This document shows, piece by piece, positions 62,895-64,000 of a DNA stretch of 64,000 nucleotides. A program made the translations under genes and the position numbers. The notes below the pieces were generated by a model. That model did no database searches, was not told the DNA's origin, and worked only from the letters and a program-made list of their open reading frames with translations. Numbering within the stretch: position 1 is the first letter of the stretch; each line of letters begins with the position of its first letter. Source of the stretch: Bacillus fonticola (GTDB taxonomy: Bacteria > Bacillota > Bacilli > Bacillales > JC228); NCBI RefSeq assembly GCF_012955605.1, contig NZ_CP052135.1, positions 1,559,469-1,623,468 on the forward strand, in the 5' to 3' direction.

Positions 62895-64000
62895 TTACCT
62901 GACACCGCCGATGCTTTGATTATTATTTATGTTCGACCTACGTAAGGTCATGGCTTCCCAAAGTGCTTCGTCGGTGATGCTTTCCTTCCCTTGTAGGTCT
63001 GAAATGGTTCGAGCCAAACGAATCACTTTTACTTGAACTCGATTACTCCAATCCTTGTTTGCAGACCGTTGATGCAGCATGCTTTGTTGACTTGGTGTGA
63101 GTGGATTGAGTTCAATTACGTCTTCGAATGACACGGTAGCATTCGTTTCCTCCCTCCCATAACGCTCAGCTTGTAAGCGCCTGGCCTCGATGACTCTATG
63201 TCGAATAGTTTTTGACCATTCGTTCGATTCAATCGATTCCTTGTTCATAGAGATAGGTTGGAGGGTTAAAAGGATATCCATACGATCTTTGATAGGGCCT
63301 GATACGCGGTTTTGGTAAGCTTGGATTTGCTTTTGACTGCACGTACAATATTGATTTCTTGCTCCTAAAAATCCACATGGGCAAGGGTTCATCGCACCAA
63401 GAAGAAGAAAACGAGTGGGGTATGTCACAGTGGATGCAGCTCGACTAATCGTCACTTTTCCTGATTCGATTGGTTGTCTAAGCATGTCCAAAGTACGTTT
63501 TGGAAACTCCGCCATTTCGTCTAGGAACAAAACCCCATGATGAGCGAGTGATACTTCACCAGGCTTTGGGTGGGAACCCCCTCCAATTAAGGAAACAGCT
63601 GATGACGAATGATGTGGGGAACGAAATGGGGCTCGGTTAACAATTGGGTTTGAATGTCCCGCAAGCTGATAAATACTGATTACCTCTAGTTGACTTTGTT
63701 GGGTTAATGCAGGAAAAATGGATGGGAAAGTTTCTGCCAGCAAGCTCTTCCCACAACCAGGCGGACCTGACATCAAGACGTTGTGACCACCTGCTGCAGC
63801 GATTTCTAGTGCTCTTTTAGCATGACTATGACCAAGAATGTGATGAAAGTCTCGCTCCCCCGTATACGGTGATGAAGAATTAGATTTTACTGGAACAGGG
63901 CTTGTAGGGAGGGTGAAGGACATTTGTCCAGATAGTACCTGAGTGAGTTCACTTAAGGTTTGTATAAAACGAAGTTCAATTCCTTCTAGGTGTGTAAGAG
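62895..64000 (-). CDS. YifB/ComM-type magnesium-chelatase-like AAA ATPase, 5' end beyond window
   Basis: The frame is open from the right edge to 62895 (about 368 codons seen of about 500); the N-terminal Lon-type (ChlI) domain lies outside. The AAA domain is visible: Walker A MSGPPGCGKSLLAETFP, VNRAPFRSPHHSSSAVSLIG, Walker B HHGVLFLDEMAEFPK and four cysteines (CPCGFLGARNQYCTC). The C-terminal Mg-chelatase subdomain contains the sensor region. ComM, its Gram-negative relative, is a branch-migration helicase in transformation; the Bacillus role is not settled. An internal ATG at 63923 is not the start. Confidence 0.9.
   Translation of the reverse strand, partial: LTHLEGIELRFIQTLSELTQVLSGQMSFTLPTSPVPVKSNSSSPYTGERDFHHILGHSHAKRALEIAAAGGHNVLMSGPPGCGKSLLAETFPSIFPALTQQSQLEVISIYQLAGHSNPIVNRAPFRSPHHSSSAVSLIGGGSHPKPGEVSLAHHGVLFLDEMAEFPKRTLDMLRQPIESGKVTISRAASTVTYPTRFLLLGAMNPCPCGFLGARNQYCTCSQKQIQAYQNRVSGPIKDRMDILLTLQPISMNKESIESNEWSKTIRHRVIEARRLQAERYGREETNATVSFEDVIELNPLTPSQQSMLHQRSANKDWSNRVQVKVIRLARTISDLQGKESITDEALWEAMTLRRSNINNNQSIGGVR

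Overview
The window comes from a spore-forming member of the Bacillaceae (Firmicutes). Spore genes (sspO, sspP, spoVK, sirA, a Spo0E-like phosphatase), SigA promoters with AGGAGG-type ribosome sites, frequent GTG/TTG starts, and GlnR, CtsR, TreR and LexA (DinR) operators all fit this. The gene order follows the Bacillus subtilis block hfq-spoVK-hflX-ynbB-glnR-glnA ... lexA-ynzC-tkt-sirA-yneF-ccdA-ccdB-ccdC-yneK-sspP-sspO-aconitase, but the block is interrupted and partly pruned. No phage, integrase, intact insertion sequence, CRISPR array or rRNA was found.

Region 1 (1-3.5 kb) holds the 5' part of aconitase, sspO, a small helical protein and sspP. Region 2 (3.5-20.4 kb) is an accessory segment between sspP and yneK. 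It carries an AtoE-type fatty-acid transporter, a repeat-rich stretch, a selenocysteine locus (selA, a SelW-like gene with an in-frame UGA and a SECIS hairpin, selB), a type II pantothenate kinase, sbcCD, a DUF1659-DUF2922-YvrJ trio and the trehalose operon treP-treA-treR. The gene for tRNA-Sec lies at its right edge. The locus therefore holds the Sec tRNA, the charging enzyme, the Sec elongation factor and a selenoprotein; selD is not in the window.

Region 3 (20.4-29.9 kb) is backbone: yneK, the ccdABC cytochrome c maturation group, a Spo0E-like gene, yneF, sirA, transketolase, ynzC, lexA and glnRA. The SOS genes yneA and yneB, normally divergent from lexA, are missing although five SOS-box-like sites remain. 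Region 4 (30.1-40.3 kb) holds ynbB, hflX, a TRIC-type channel, spoVK, hfq, miaA, mutL and mutS.

Region 5 (40.5-64 kb) is more variable: a YciI protein, a GDSL esterase, an M20 peptidase with a YfcC transporter, an SLH-anchored surface protein, clpE with CtsR sites, a 20-bp tandem repeat, pepF, a LysR / threonine-synthase-like / YeiH exporter cluster, a phosphodiesterase, a large coiled-coil DUF2325 protein, a luciferase-like oxidoreductase, galE, and the 3' part of a YifB/ComM-type ATPase running off the right edge. At least two families of short interspersed repeats recur at about 5, 20, 53 and 62 kb.
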